Below, piece after piece: positions 14,133 through 21,119 of a stretch of DNA of 21,119 nucleotides. The notes under the pieces are model-generated. The model was given only the letters and a program-made list of their open reading frames with translations, did no database searches and was not told the DNA's origin. The stretch comes from Bacilli bacterium (GTDB lineage Bacteria > Bacillota_I > Bacilli_A > RF39 > UBA660). A program made the position numbers and the translations under genes. Where the stretch lies: assembly GCA_900772435.1 (NCBI GenBank), contig CAAHEM010000124.1, positions 1-21,119 of the forward strand. The letters run 5' to 3'. The number at the start of each line of letters is the position of its first letter. Position 1 is the first letter of the stretch.

Positions 14133-16751
14133 ATGAAGTATGTTTACATGTTTAGTGAAGGAAACAAAGACATGAAAAATCTACTTGGTGGTAAAGGTGC
14201 TAACTTAGCCGAAATGACTAGTATCGGATTACCAGTTCCAAGAGGATTTACTGTTACTACTGAAGCTTGTACTGCTTACTATGATGCAGGAAAAAAGATC
14301 AGTAAAGAAATCATAGATGAAATCTATGAAAAATTAGAAGAGTTAGAAAAACTAACTGGAAAGAAAATGGGAGACCTTAAAAATCCATTACTAGTATCAG
14401 TTCGTAGTGGTGCTAGAGCTAGTATGCCTGGTATGATGGATACAGTACTTAACTTAGGTCTAAATGATGAAGTATGTAAGTCATTTGCAGAAGCTACAAA
14501 TAATAAGAGATTTGTTTATGACTCATATAGAAGATTTATAATGATGTTCGCAGATGTTGTTAAAGGATACAGCAAAAACTCATTTGAAAGAATCTTAGAT
14601 AAAATCAAAGAAGAAAAAGGTGCAGAATACGATACAGATCTTAACGAAGATGATATGTATGAAATCGCAATGAAATTCAAAGATGTTTATAAAGAACTTT
14701 CAGGAGTAGAATTCCCACAAGATCCAAAAGAACAATTAATAGAAGCAGTTACAGCTGTATTTAGAAGTTGGAATAATGAAAGAGCTATTTACTATAGACG
14801 TATGAACGATATTCCATCTAGTTGGGGAACTGCAGTTAACGTTCAAGAAATGGTATATGGAAATAAAGGAGAAGACTGTGGAACAGGTGTTGCATTCACA
14901 AGAAACCCTGCTACAGGTGAAAAGAAACTTTATGGTGAATACCTAATGAATGCTCAAGGAGAAGATGTTGTTGCTGGTGTACGTACTCCAAAAACAATTG
15001 ATACTCTAGCTGAAACAATGCCAGAAGCATATAATGAATTCGTTAAAACTTGTGAAATCTTAGAAAGTCATTATAAAGATATGCAAGATATGGAATTTAC
15101 TATTGAAAATGGAAAGCTATTCATGCTTCAAACTAGAAATGGTAAAAGAACTGCTGCTGCTGCATTAAAAATCGCAGTAGATTTATATAATGAAGGAATG
15201 CTTACTAAAGAAGAAGCATTATTAAAAGTTGAACCTAAACAATTAGATCAACTATTACACCCAAATTTTGATACTGACGCATTAAAGAAAGCAACTCCTA
15301 TTGCTACAGGTTTAGCTGCTAGTCCAGGCGCTGGATGTGGTAAGATTTACTTTACTGCCGAAGAAGTAACTGAAGCTGCTAAAAGAGGAGAAGATACAAT
15401 TCTTGTTAGACTTGAAACTTCGCCAGAAGATATCGAAGGTATGAACCTTGCAAGAGGTGTACTTACTATTCGTGGTGGTATGACAAGTCACGCAGCTGTT
15501 GTTGCTCGTGGTATGGGTAGATGCTGTGTATCTGGATGTGGTGAACTAACGATAAGTGAGGAAAACAAAACATTAACTACTAAAGATGGAAAAGTATTCA
15601 AAGAAGGAGATTACATTTCAGTAGATGGAAGTACTGGTAAAGTATATGGCGAACAAATTAAGACAGTTGAACCAGAAATTAGTGGTAACTTCGAAACATT
15701 TATGAGTTGGGCAGATGAAACTCGTAAATTACAAGTTAGAACAAATGCTGATACTCCAAGAGATGCTAAACAAGCATTAAAATTTGGTGCTGAAGGAATT
15801 GGACTTTGCAGAACAGAACATATGTTCTTTGAAGAAGAAAGAATCTTTGCTATTCGTCAAATGATCGTATCTGATACAGTAGAACAAAGAGAAAAAGCAT
15901 TAGCTAAATTATTACCAATGCAAAGAGGAGACTTCGAAGAATTATATAAAGAAATGAAAGGTTACCCAGTAACAATTAGATTCTTAGATCCACCTCTACA
16001 TGAATTCGTTCCACATACTGATGAAGAAATTAAACCACTTGCTAAAGAACTTGGAATGACATTCGAGGCATTAAAAGACAAAATTGCAACATTACATGAA
16101 TTTAACCCAATGATGGGACATCGTGGTTGTAGACTTGCTGTTACATATCCAGAAATCGCTAAAATGCAAACTAGAGCTGTAATAGAAGCTGCTATCAACG
16201 TAGATAAATCAGGTATTAAAGTAGTTCCTGAAATTATGATCCCACTAGTTGGAGAAAAGAAAGAACTTGCTTATGTTAAAAGTATCGTAGTAGAAACAAT
16301 TAACAAAGTATTCGAAGAACAAAATTACAAATTAGATTATAAGATTGGTACTATGATTGAAATACCAAGAGCTGCATTAACTGCTGATGAAATCGCAGAA
16401 GAAGCTGAATTCTTCTCATTTGGTACAAACGATTTAACACAAATGACATTCGGATTTAGCCGTGATGATGCTGGTAAATTCTTAGGTGACTACTATAGTA
16501 AACAAATTCTTGAAAGCGATCCATTCGCTAGAATAGATGAAAAAGGTGTGGGACAACTAGTTAAAATGGCTGCTGAAAAAGGTAGAAAGACTAGAAAAGA
16601 CATTCACCTTGGAATTTGTGGAGAACATGGTGGAGACCCTGCTACAATTGACTTCTGTCATAGAGTAGGACTAGACTATGTATCTTGTAGTCCATATAGA
16701 GTACCAATTGCTAGATTAGCTGCTGCACAAGCTGCAATCAATAATAAGTAA
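14133..16751 (+). CDS. ppdK: Pyruvate, phosphate dikinase
   Basis: Interconverts pyruvate + ATP + Pi and PEP + AMP + PPi, acting in PPi-linked glycolysis or in PEP formation in the cytoplasm. 872 residues, full length for the family. N-terminal ATP-grasp domain (about 1-340) with GGKGANLAEM and VSVRSGARASMPGMMDT; swivelling phosphohistidine domain (about 385-505) with His453 in GGMTSHAAVVARGMG; C-terminal PEP/pyruvate barrel (about 515-872) with GTMIEIPRAAL, FGTNDLTQMTFGFSRDD and Cys829 in GICGEHGG. All catalytic residues are present. Start ATG 14133, 9 nt after a strong AGGAGGGAG. Monocistronic, with its own promoter, leader and terminator. Codon choice is richer in C-ending codons than neighbours such as comEC, which fits high expression. 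Confidence 0.98.
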   Translation: MKYVYMFSEGNKDMKNLLGGKGANLAEMTSIGLPVPRGFTVTTEACTAYYDAGKKISKEIIDEIYEKLEELEKLTGKKMGDLKNPLLVSVRSGARASMPGMMDTVLNLGLNDEVCKSFAEATNNKRFVYDSYRRFIMMFADVVKGYSKNSFERILDKIKEEKGAEYDTDLNEDDMYEIAMKFKDVYKELSGVEFPQDPKEQLIEAVTAVFRSWNNERAIYYRRMNDIPSSWGTAVNVQEMVYGNKGEDCGTGVAFTRNPATGEKKLYGEYLMNAQGEDVVAGVRTPKTIDTLAETMPEAYNEFVKTCEILESHYKDMQDMEFTIENGKLFMLQTRNGKRTAAAALKIAVDLYNEGMLTKEEALLKVEPKQLDQLLHPNFDTDALKKATPIATGLAASPGAGCGKIYFTAEEVTEAAKRGEDTILVRLETSPEDIEGMNLARGVLTIRGGMTSHAAVVARGMGRCCVSGCGELTISEENKTLTTKDGKVFKEGDYISVDGSTGKVYGEQIKTVEPEISGNFETFMSWADETRKLQVRTNADTPRDAKQALKFGAEGIGLCRTEHMFFEEERIFAIRQMIVSDTVEQREKALAKLLPMQRGDFEELYKEMKGYPVTIRFLDPPLHEFVPHTDEEIKPLAKELGMTFEALKDKIATLHEFNPMMGHRGCRLAVTYPEIAKMQTRAVIEAAINVDKSGIKVVPEIMIPLVGEKKELAYVKSIVVETINKVFEEQNYKLDYKIGTMIEIPRAALTADEIAEEAEFFSFGTNDLTQMTFGFSRDDAGKFLGDYYSKQILESDPFARIDEKGVGQLVKMAAEKGRKTRKDIHLGICGEHGGDPATIDFCHRVGLDYVSCSPYRVPIARLAAAQAAINNK

Positions 16752-16762
16752 TTTAAATAATA

Positions 16763-16800
16763 AAAGGTTGAAAATTTAAACTTAGATTTCAATCTTTTTT
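16763..16800 (+). terminator. Terminator of ppdK
   Basis: Stem AAGGTTGAAA (16764-16773) and TTTCAATCTT (16787-16796) with one G-U pair, 13-nt loop, T-run to 16800. Confidence 0.85.
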
Positions 16801-16806
16801 AATGCA

Positions 16807-16815
16807 TGATATAAT
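16807..16815 (+). promoter_or_regulatory. Extended -10 promoter of the S41-like gene
   Basis: TGATATAAT, hexamer at 16810-16815, similar to the boxes at 8015 and 9661. It ends only 11 nt before GTG 16827. A weak -35 (TTTCAA, 16787-16792) would lie inside the ppdK terminator. Confidence 0.55.
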
Positions 16816-16826
16816 AATCATAGAAG

Positions 16827-17702
16827 GTGGAAAAAATAATTAGTTTTAAGTATAAAGACATTTATAATAAATTTATTGATAGTTATAAAAAAATACATAT
16901 TAATCCATTTCATGAAATTAGTGAATATGAGTTAGAAAAAGGTTTATTTAATAGAAGAATGATGTTTGGTTTACCATCTCTAAAGGATAGTGATAGTCTA
17001 ATATATGAGTTTATTACTTTAAATGGTGAACCTAAAATAATAAAATTTGATAAGAATAAAACTGAAAGAGAAGAAAAACCTTTTGATTATAATATGTACT
17101 TATATGGAGATACTGGAAAATATGAGTTTATAGATGATATACTTATATATCGTCATAGTTCCGTACAATCACAGTTTAAAGATAAAATTGAAAAAGCCAT
17201 CGAAACGCTTGAAAAAGAAGATTTATCACAAATAAAATCAATTATAATTGACTTAAGAGAAAATACAGGCGGAAACTCAAGACTTAATAAATTGTTAATT
17301 GATTTTCTAAAAAAACATAATGATAAGAAATTAATATGCTTAACAGATTATAGAATATTTTCAGCAGGTAGATATGCTCTTATTGACTTAATAAGTCTTG
17401 GAGCAATCACTATAGGAGAAGAAATAAGCACACCAATTAATTGTTATGGAGAAAGTAACTGGGTACTTTTTGATAAATATAGTTTTTCTATTTCAGGTTG
17501 TTATTTTGATCCATCTATTAATTATTCATCAAGAAATAAAGATGATTTCTTAAAAACAAAAACAGATGAAATATTAAAACCACATATTTTTAAACCGGAT
17601 ATATATGTAGAACAAAGTAGAGAAGACTTTATAAAAGGCAATGATACTATTTTAGATTATGCAATTAATTATTGTAAAGAGCAAAATAGAATATTAAATT
17701 AA
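16827..17702 (+). CDS. S41-family peptidase homologue, cytoplasmic
   Basis: 291 residues. Family signs: IIIDLRENTGGNSRLN (139-154), the nucleophile region DYRIFSAGRYA with Ser179, the following IGEEIST (196-202), and a typical S41 ending with PDIYV, a GND motif and an ILDYAI helix (about 257-280). Unlike processing proteases of the CtpA type there is no signal peptide and no PDZ domain. The Lys that pairs with Ser in CtpA, expected some 25 residues after it near Gly-Lys-Gly, is not evident; the segment here reads INCYGESNW. Activity is therefore doubtful, or uses another dyad. Start is uncertain: GTG 16827 is immediately downstream of GAAGG and only 11 nt after the -10; a non-standard ATA/ATT start a few codons later, better spaced from AAGGTGG, is an alternative. 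Confidence 0.7.
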   Translation: MEKIISFKYKDIYNKFIDSYKKIHINPFHEISEYELEKGLFNRRMMFGLPSLKDSDSLIYEFITLNGEPKIIKFDKNKTEREEKPFDYNMYLYGDTGKYEFIDDILIYRHSSVQSQFKDKIEKAIETLEKEDLSQIKSIIIDLRENTGGNSRLNKLLIDFLKKHNDKKLICLTDYRIFSAGRYALIDLISLGAITIGEEISTPINCYGESNWVLFDKYSFSISGCYFDPSINYSSRNKDDFLKTKTDEILKPHIFKPDIYVEQSREDFIKGNDTILDYAINYCKEQNRILN

Positions 17703-17712
17703 TATATTAGAA

Positions 17713-17741
17713 TTGATATAGTATATTAGTTATGATAAAAT
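17713..17741 (+). promoter_or_regulatory. Promoter of the ADP-ribosyltransferase-like gene
   Basis: TTGATA (17713-17718), 17-bp spacer, TAAAAT (17736-17741) with upstream TGA (extended -10). AAGGAG (17755-17760) lies 8 nt before ATG 17769. No terminator separates it from the S41-like gene, so read-through is also possible. Confidence 0.6.
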
Positions 17742-17768
17742 AAAAATATAAAACAAGGAGAAGTAATT

Positions 17769-19151
17769 ATGTCAAAAGAAATATCGTACACAAAAAGTGA
17801 GTTAGATTCACTATCAGCATATGGTGGAAGAGGAAGAAGAGAAAGAAAAAACACTAGTTTATCAGAATATCTAGGACTAATAAGCAATAATGAAATTAAT
17901 AATTTTTTACTTTACTTAACAAATAAAAATATAACAGTTCAACCAGTTGAAATTGAGGGATTAACATTAGATGATTATAGAATAATGCTTAGAGATATAG
18001 ATAATTTATTCTCAGTTGCCTGCAAATATGGATTCACTCATGAACTTCCTGAAAGCATTAAAAGAGGTGACCCATATGCAGGTAGAATGTTATCAAACGG
18101 TACTAATAATTGGCTATCAGATAAAATGCTATCATGTTCAACGGGAGATGTTAGTCAATTCTCATATACGACAGGTAGAAACGGAAGAATAACAGATTCA
18201 ACAATTATAACATTTTCATTTAGTGAAAAAGATAGAAGAGAAAGAAAGATACCTTTTATAAAAATTAACGATATATTAAAAGAGGGAGATGTCTTTAATG
18301 GTGAAAAAGAAATTATTTTACCACCTTTTTTTGAAACAAGAATAACAGACAAAAAAGAAAAAGTACCAGCTCCATACGGACATGATTTTTTTAGATACTT
18401 TTATTCAGTTGATTTTAGTTCAAGAATGAATAAACCAGAAAAAGAAATTGAAACACTTAGTGATGAAGAATTACAAAGCTGTATTGATGCAATAAATGCA
18501 GTTACACCTAAAACTATAACAAAAGATTTTGAAACAAGTGAAGAGAAAAAAAATTTAGAGCATGCAAAAAGTATACTTAGAAATTATATACAAACTAGAT
18601 TTCATCAAATATATAACCAAACATTATTTGAAGTATTAGATAGAGAAGAATTAAGCGATTACTTCTATAGAGAAGAATTAAGCAAATTAAATTCAAAACA
18701 TTTCGAACTATGTGACAATGCACGACTAGCTAGATATATGGCGGATGATAGAGTGTTTGAACTAGAATTAGATAACTACTATAGAAATATATTTCCAAAT
18801 ATAAGTCATGCTGAAAGAATAAATAGAGAATTAGGATTCGTATGTAGAAATCCTAATTATTTCAAAATTAGTGATACAGAATTTAGAGACAGAGACAATT
18901 TAGAGTTGAAAGTTCATGGAAGAGTAGAAGATAGAGAAAATAGAATGGGATTAAAAGTAAATGAATTTAGAGTTATGGAACAAACAATAGCTGAAATAAG
19001 TAAAGCAAATATACCAGAAAACTTTCCAACAGACTACTACACAAGAACATTAGAAACTATTGAAAAAAGAAACTTGAATATATTTAGAAGTAGACAGAAA
19101 AAAGAAGCAATGGAACAAACTAATGACACTGAAATAGGAATGAGACTTTAA
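17769..19151 (+). CDS. Putative ADP-ribosyltransferase-like protein
   Basis: 460 residues, no signal peptide or membrane segment. Residues about 68-195 carry a pattern like the R-S-E class of mono-ADP-ribosyltransferases: Arg99 in ESIKRGDP (first strand, usually tyrosine-Arg-Gly), Ser122/Ser124 in DKMLSCSTGD (second strand, usually STS), and Glu179-Lys-Glu181 followed by IILPP (usually ExE followed by a leucine-rich strand and a Pro/Arg-Gly turn). Spacing and surrounding predicted strands fit, but the match is by eye and the first strand is atypical. An Arg-rich patch GGRGRRERK (19-27) and a helical, highly charged C-terminal half (about 225-460) are unrecognised; the latter could hold a regulatory or immunity function. 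The nearby ADP-ribosylglycohydrolase (11459) and downstream holin/M23 pair make an effector role attractive. If the ART reading is wrong, it is a protein of unknown function. Confidence 0.45.
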   Translation: MSKEISYTKSELDSLSAYGGRGRRERKNTSLSEYLGLISNNEINNFLLYLTNKNITVQPVEIEGLTLDDYRIMLRDIDNLFSVACKYGFTHELPESIKRGDPYAGRMLSNGTNNWLSDKMLSCSTGDVSQFSYTTGRNGRITDSTIITFSFSEKDRRERKIPFIKINDILKEGDVFNGEKEIILPPFFETRITDKKEKVPAPYGHDFFRYFYSVDFSSRMNKPEKEIETLSDEELQSCIDAINAVTPKTITKDFETSEEKKNLEHAKSILRNYIQTRFHQIYNQTLFEVLDREELSDYFYREELSKLNSKHFELCDNARLARYMADDRVFELELDNYYRNIFPNISHAERINRELGFVCRNPNYFKISDTEFRDRDNLELKVHGRVEDRENRMGLKVNEFRVMEQTIAEISKANIPENFPTDYYTRTLETIEKRNLNIFRSRQKKEAMEQTNDTEIGMRL

Positions 19152-19340
19152 AATAAAAATATATATTTTCTTGTATGTAACTGTGGAAATTTAAGAAATA
19201 CATGGAAAAACTACGAGGAAATATTAAAAGGAAACAACATAGTATCTAAGATAGACTTAATATATCCAATTAAAAACGGTATAGAAGAATCTAAAAAGAA
19301 AGCTAATGAATGGATAAAGAATAATTTAAAGACTATATAA
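19152..19340 (+). pseudogene. Start-less 62-codon frame, in frame after the ART-like gene
   Basis: Directly after the TAA at 19149-19151 the same frame stays open for 62 codons and reads like real protein (YFLVCNCGNLRNTW near its start, GIEESKKKANEWIKN near its end). It has no ATG, GTG or TTG start and no ribosome site. A strong terminator overlaps its stop, as for real genes in this window. It is either the decayed 3' end of a lost gene or a former C-terminal extension of the upstream protein. Family not recognised; it contains a Cys-Asn-Cys-Gly motif. Confidence 0.5.
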
Positions 19341-19364
19341 TATATCATAAATATAGTCTTTTTT
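19328..19364 (+). terminator. Terminator after the 19152 remnant
   Basis: Perfect 11-bp stem AAAGACTATAT (19328-19338) and ATATAGTCTTT (19351-19361), 12-nt loop, T-run to 19364. Confidence 0.88.
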
Positions 19365-19384
19365 AATGTTCATAAAATTTAATA

Positions 19385-19390
19385 TATAAT
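19385..19390 (+). promoter_or_regulatory. -10 box of the holin-M23 unit
   Basis: TATAAT, 21 nt before ATG 19412. AGGTGAT (19401-19407) is the ribosome site. No clear -35. Confidence 0.45.
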
Positions 19391-19411
19391 AAAATACAAT
19401 AGGTGATACAT

Positions 19412-19732
19412 ATGAATATTGAATTAATAAAAGAACTACTTTTAATAGCAGTATCATCAAGTATAATAAGCACAGCTTTTGTACAAAAGATTAAAGGCAC
19501 ATCGTTAATTAAATGTAGTGAATGTTTGATATATATATCATTCTTAATTTCTATGAGTTTTGGTATTTTATTTACGTTATCTTTTACTGAGTATGCATTA
19601 AGTGATTCTGTATGGGTAGGGCTATTTAGTTTTATTGGAGCAGATTCTCTTTATAAAACATTCGAAGATAAACTATTTAAATCATTTAATAAAATAAATG
19701 AAGTAAAAGAAATAGAAAGAAAAAACTTATGA
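19412..19732 (+). CDS. Holin-like small membrane protein
   Basis: 106 residues with membrane segments at about 8-24, 38-58 and 66-78, then a charged C-terminal tail (KLFK to ERKNL) that should face the cytoplasm. Size, helix number and tail are as in phage holins, which make holes that let a cell-wall hydrolase reach the wall. The next gene is an M23 endopeptidase whose ATG overlaps this stop (ATGA, 19729-19732), the usual holin-endolysin arrangement. Start: ATG 19412 after AGGTGAT; a GTG at 19403 would fall inside the ribosome site. No other phage genes surround it, so this may be a domesticated lysis pair rather than a prophage. Cys35 and Cys38 lie near the start of the second helix. Holin function is inferred from topology and context, not from a motif. 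Confidence 0.6.
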   Translation: MNIELIKELLLIAVSSSIISTAFVQKIKGTSLIKCSECLIYISFLISMSFGILFTLSFTEYALSDSVWVGLFSFIGADSLYKTFEDKLFKSFNKINEVKEIERKNL

Positions 19733-20334
19733 TAAAACTATATTTTCCTTGCAAATACGTAAGTTTTACAAGAGGATACTCATCTAGTCATAAAGGATTA
19801 GATATGGCATGGAACTCTAAATATGGAGGACCTAATCATAATATATTAGCTCCAGCAGATGGAATAGTAAAAAAAGTATTAAAGAACTATAACAAAACAG
19901 ATAAAACTAATAAAACATATGGAAACTACGTAATAATAGATCATGGCAATAATATTGAAACAGTTGTTGCACATCTAAAATATAATACAGTAAGAGTTAA
20001 AAAAGGTGATAAAGTAAAAAAAGGACAAGTACTAGGCGTTATGGGTAATACTGGGTATTCAAAAGGTACACACTGTCACTATGAAGTAAAAATAAATAAT
20101 GAAAAGGTAGATCCACTAAAATACACATACTTAGAAAAAGAAAATATATTAAATGACGCAACATCTAAAGAATATAAAATATTAAAGATTATAGAAGAAC
20201 CCAAAAAAGAAGAAAAAATCGAAGAAAAAACTGAAGAGAAAATATTAGAAAAAGTAAAATTTGAATATATATGTCCTAAAACAGGTATTTATAAAATTAA
20301 ACTCATGGAAAACGAAAAGATTCTAATCATTTAG
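19729..20334 (+). CDS. M23-family (LytM-type) endopeptidase, probable endolysin
   Basis: Zinc peptidase that cuts peptidoglycan cross-bridges. 201 residues. Catalytic domain about 15-130 with all metal and catalytic residues: His21 and Asp25 in HKGLDMA, His82 in VVAHL, and His115-Cys-His117 in THCHYEV; the KKGDKVKKGQVLG loop is typical. It is followed by a Glu/Lys linker (about 157-176) and a short C-terminal piece (KFEYICPKTGIYKIKL) that may be a small wall-binding or SH3-like segment. There is no signal peptide, so export would need the holin-like protein encoded just upstream with a 4-bp overlap. It lacks the coiled-coil or LysM parts of division-type M23 proteins, which supports a phage-derived endolysin. 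The 3' end overlaps the convergent rnhC by 12 bp. Confidence 0.85.
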   Translation: MIKLYFPCKYVSFTRGYSSSHKGLDMAWNSKYGGPNHNILAPADGIVKKVLKNYNKTDKTNKTYGNYVIIDHGNNIETVVAHLKYNTVRVKKGDKVKKGQVLGVMGNTGYSKGTHCHYEVKINNEKVDPLKYTYLEKENILNDATSKEYKILKIIEEPKKEEKIEEKTEEKILEKVKFEYICPKTGIYKIKLMENEKILII

Positions 20335-20343
20335 AATCTTTTC
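20314..20343. terminator. Bidirectional terminator between the M23 gene and rnhC
   Basis: Perfect 13-bp inverted repeat GAAAAGATTCTAA (20314-20326) and TTAGAATCTTTTC (20331-20343), TCAT loop. U-rich sequence follows on both strands. Both stop codons lie inside it. Confidence 0.88.
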
Positions 20344-21119
20344 TGTATTTTTAAAGTTAAGTTTAGCTATCTTTTCTAGTTCAATTTTTCCATATTTAGA
20401 AACAATCTTCTTACCAAGCTCATCAACTTTATCACTAGCACCTTTTAGTATTGTAACTCCATACTTCTCTGATAACTTATCCATTTCTACTAAGAATAAA
20501 TATCTACTTATAACACTCGCAGCAGCAACACTTAAATGTTTGCTTTCACCTTTAGTTAAGAATGTTATCTTAGTAACTTTATCAGTAATATTTTCTTGTT
20601 TTAAGTAACTAAAATAACTTCTAGGAGTAGTGAATTGATCAACTATGATTTTATGATAAGGAATTCCATTATTAGAAAGTTCATATAAAACTCTATTATG
20701 AAGTATTGCCTTAATCTTATTCATATTAAACCCTTTATTAGATAGTTCATTATATTTAACATTTGATAATGTAAATGTTACATAAGGAATCTTATCCATA
20801 AGAATAGGGGCACATCTACGAATCTTTTCATCAGTCATTTTCTTAGAGTCCATTATCTTTAAATCTTCAAGTAACTTTCTAGTAGATTTATCAACTAATG
20901 TAGCAGTTACAATAATAGGACCAAAATAGTCACCAGTACCAACTTCATCACTACCAATTGCATCATAATAGTAATATGTCTTATCATCTTCTTTATTTTC
21001 TTTATTCTTAATTTCACTATCTATATCTCTATCATTAAAGTGTTTTTCTAAATCTTTCCACATATTAGCATCAATATCAGCACTAATACCTTGAAACATA
21101 ACTTTACCACTTTCATATA
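20323..21119 (-). CDS. rnhC: Ribonuclease HIII, 5'-truncated by window edge
   Basis: Cleaves the RNA strand of RNA-DNA hybrids, removing R-loops and primers. The frame remains open past ATG 21099 to the end of the window (residues YESGKV precede the Met), which matches the end of the N-terminal TBP-like substrate-binding domain of RNase HIII; the true start is therefore outside the window and the ATG at 21099 is internal. Catalytic domain motifs: GSDEVGTGDYFGP (first Asp-Glu pair), DSKKMTDEKI, IVDQFTTP and SVAAASVISRY, giving the usual acidic active site. The GTGDYFGP form separates HIII from HII. It converges on the M23 gene, with the stops overlapping inside a shared hairpin. Confidence 0.95.
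   Translation of the reverse strand, partial: YESGKVMFQGISADIDANMWKDLEKHFNDRDIDSEIKNKENKEDDKTYYYYDAIGSDEVGTGDYFGPIIVTATLVDKSTRKLLEDLKIMDSKKMTDEKIRRCAPILMDKIPYVTFTLSNVKYNELSNKGFNMNKIKAILHNRVLYELSNNGIPYHKIIVDQFTTPRSYFSYLKQENITDKVTKITFLTKGESKHLSVAAASVISRYLFLVEMDKLSEKYGVTILKGASDKVDELGKKIVSKYGKIELEKIAKLNFKNTEKILND

Noticed and set aside
16774..16786. Riboswitch after ppdK
   Set aside because: The structure is a plain terminator stem with a 13-nt loop and no conserved aptamer-like elements.
19412..20334. Complete prophage
   Set aside because: Only the holin-like and M23 genes are phage-like; flanking genes are chromosomal (rnhC) or unrelated, with no structural, replication or integration genes.
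1..21119. rRNA, tRNA, CRISPR array or insertion sequence
   Set aside because: No regularly spaced repeats, no tRNA-like cloverleaf with CCA-type end, no rRNA motifs and no transposase frame were seen.

Overview
The window is very AT-rich bacterial DNA. TGA, TAG and TAA all act as stops and Trp is TGG, so the standard bacterial code applies and this is not a Mycoplasma-type code. The gene set (polynucleotide phosphorylase with KH and S1, ComEA/ComEC, XerD, type II thymidine kinase, pyruvate-phosphate dikinase, RNase HIII with its N-terminal domain) and a thioester-domain surface protein point to a low-GC Firmicute, plausibly an uncultured gut Bacilli/Tenericutes-type lineage such as RF39. That lineage guess is inference, because no rRNA is present.

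Layout. 1-1641: 3' part of pnp. 1711-2604: a helical protein of unknown function. 2697-4313: a secreted protein predicted to form an internal Cys-Gln thioester and to be anchored to the cell surface. 4399-7123: comEA-comEC, for DNA uptake. 7136-12232 looks accessory: a DUF1016/YhcG-type PD-(D/E)XK nuclease gene broken by one in-frame TAG, a transglutaminase-like protein, a 5'-truncated copy of the ComEC metallo-beta-lactamase domain, then a probable operon of an LRR-like protein, a second transglutaminase-like protein and an ADP-ribosylglycohydrolase. 12233-12514 is non-coding. 12515-13994: xerD-tdk, overlapping by 8 bp. 14133-16751: ppdK. 16827-20334 is again accessory: an S41-type peptidase homologue without signal peptide or PDZ domain, a 460-residue protein with an R-S-E-like ADP-ribosyltransferase signature, a start-less 62-codon remnant, and an overlapping holin-like/M23 endopeptidase pair. 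20323-21119 (minus strand): rnhC, whose start lies outside the window.

How the genes may work together. The core genes cover RNA decay, competence, chromosome-dimer resolution, nucleotide salvage, PEP/pyruvate conversion and removal of ribonucleotides. The accessory genes are enriched in protein-modifying enzymes: two Cys-His transglutaminase-like proteins, an ADP-ribosyl hydrolase, an ADP-ribosyltransferase-like protein and an S41 homologue. The most interesting hypothesis is an ADP-ribosyltransferase-like effector next to a holin/M23 module that could release it, as in holin-dependent (type 10) secretion, with an ADP-ribosylhydrolase encoded about 6 kb upstream. No experiment supports this link.

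Expression signals are compact. Most transcription units have an (often extended) -10 box only 6-27 nt before the start codon and end in a clear hairpin plus T-run. xerD looks leaderless. ppdK is the exception, with a leader of about 50 nt that carries a perfect 7-bp inverted repeat.
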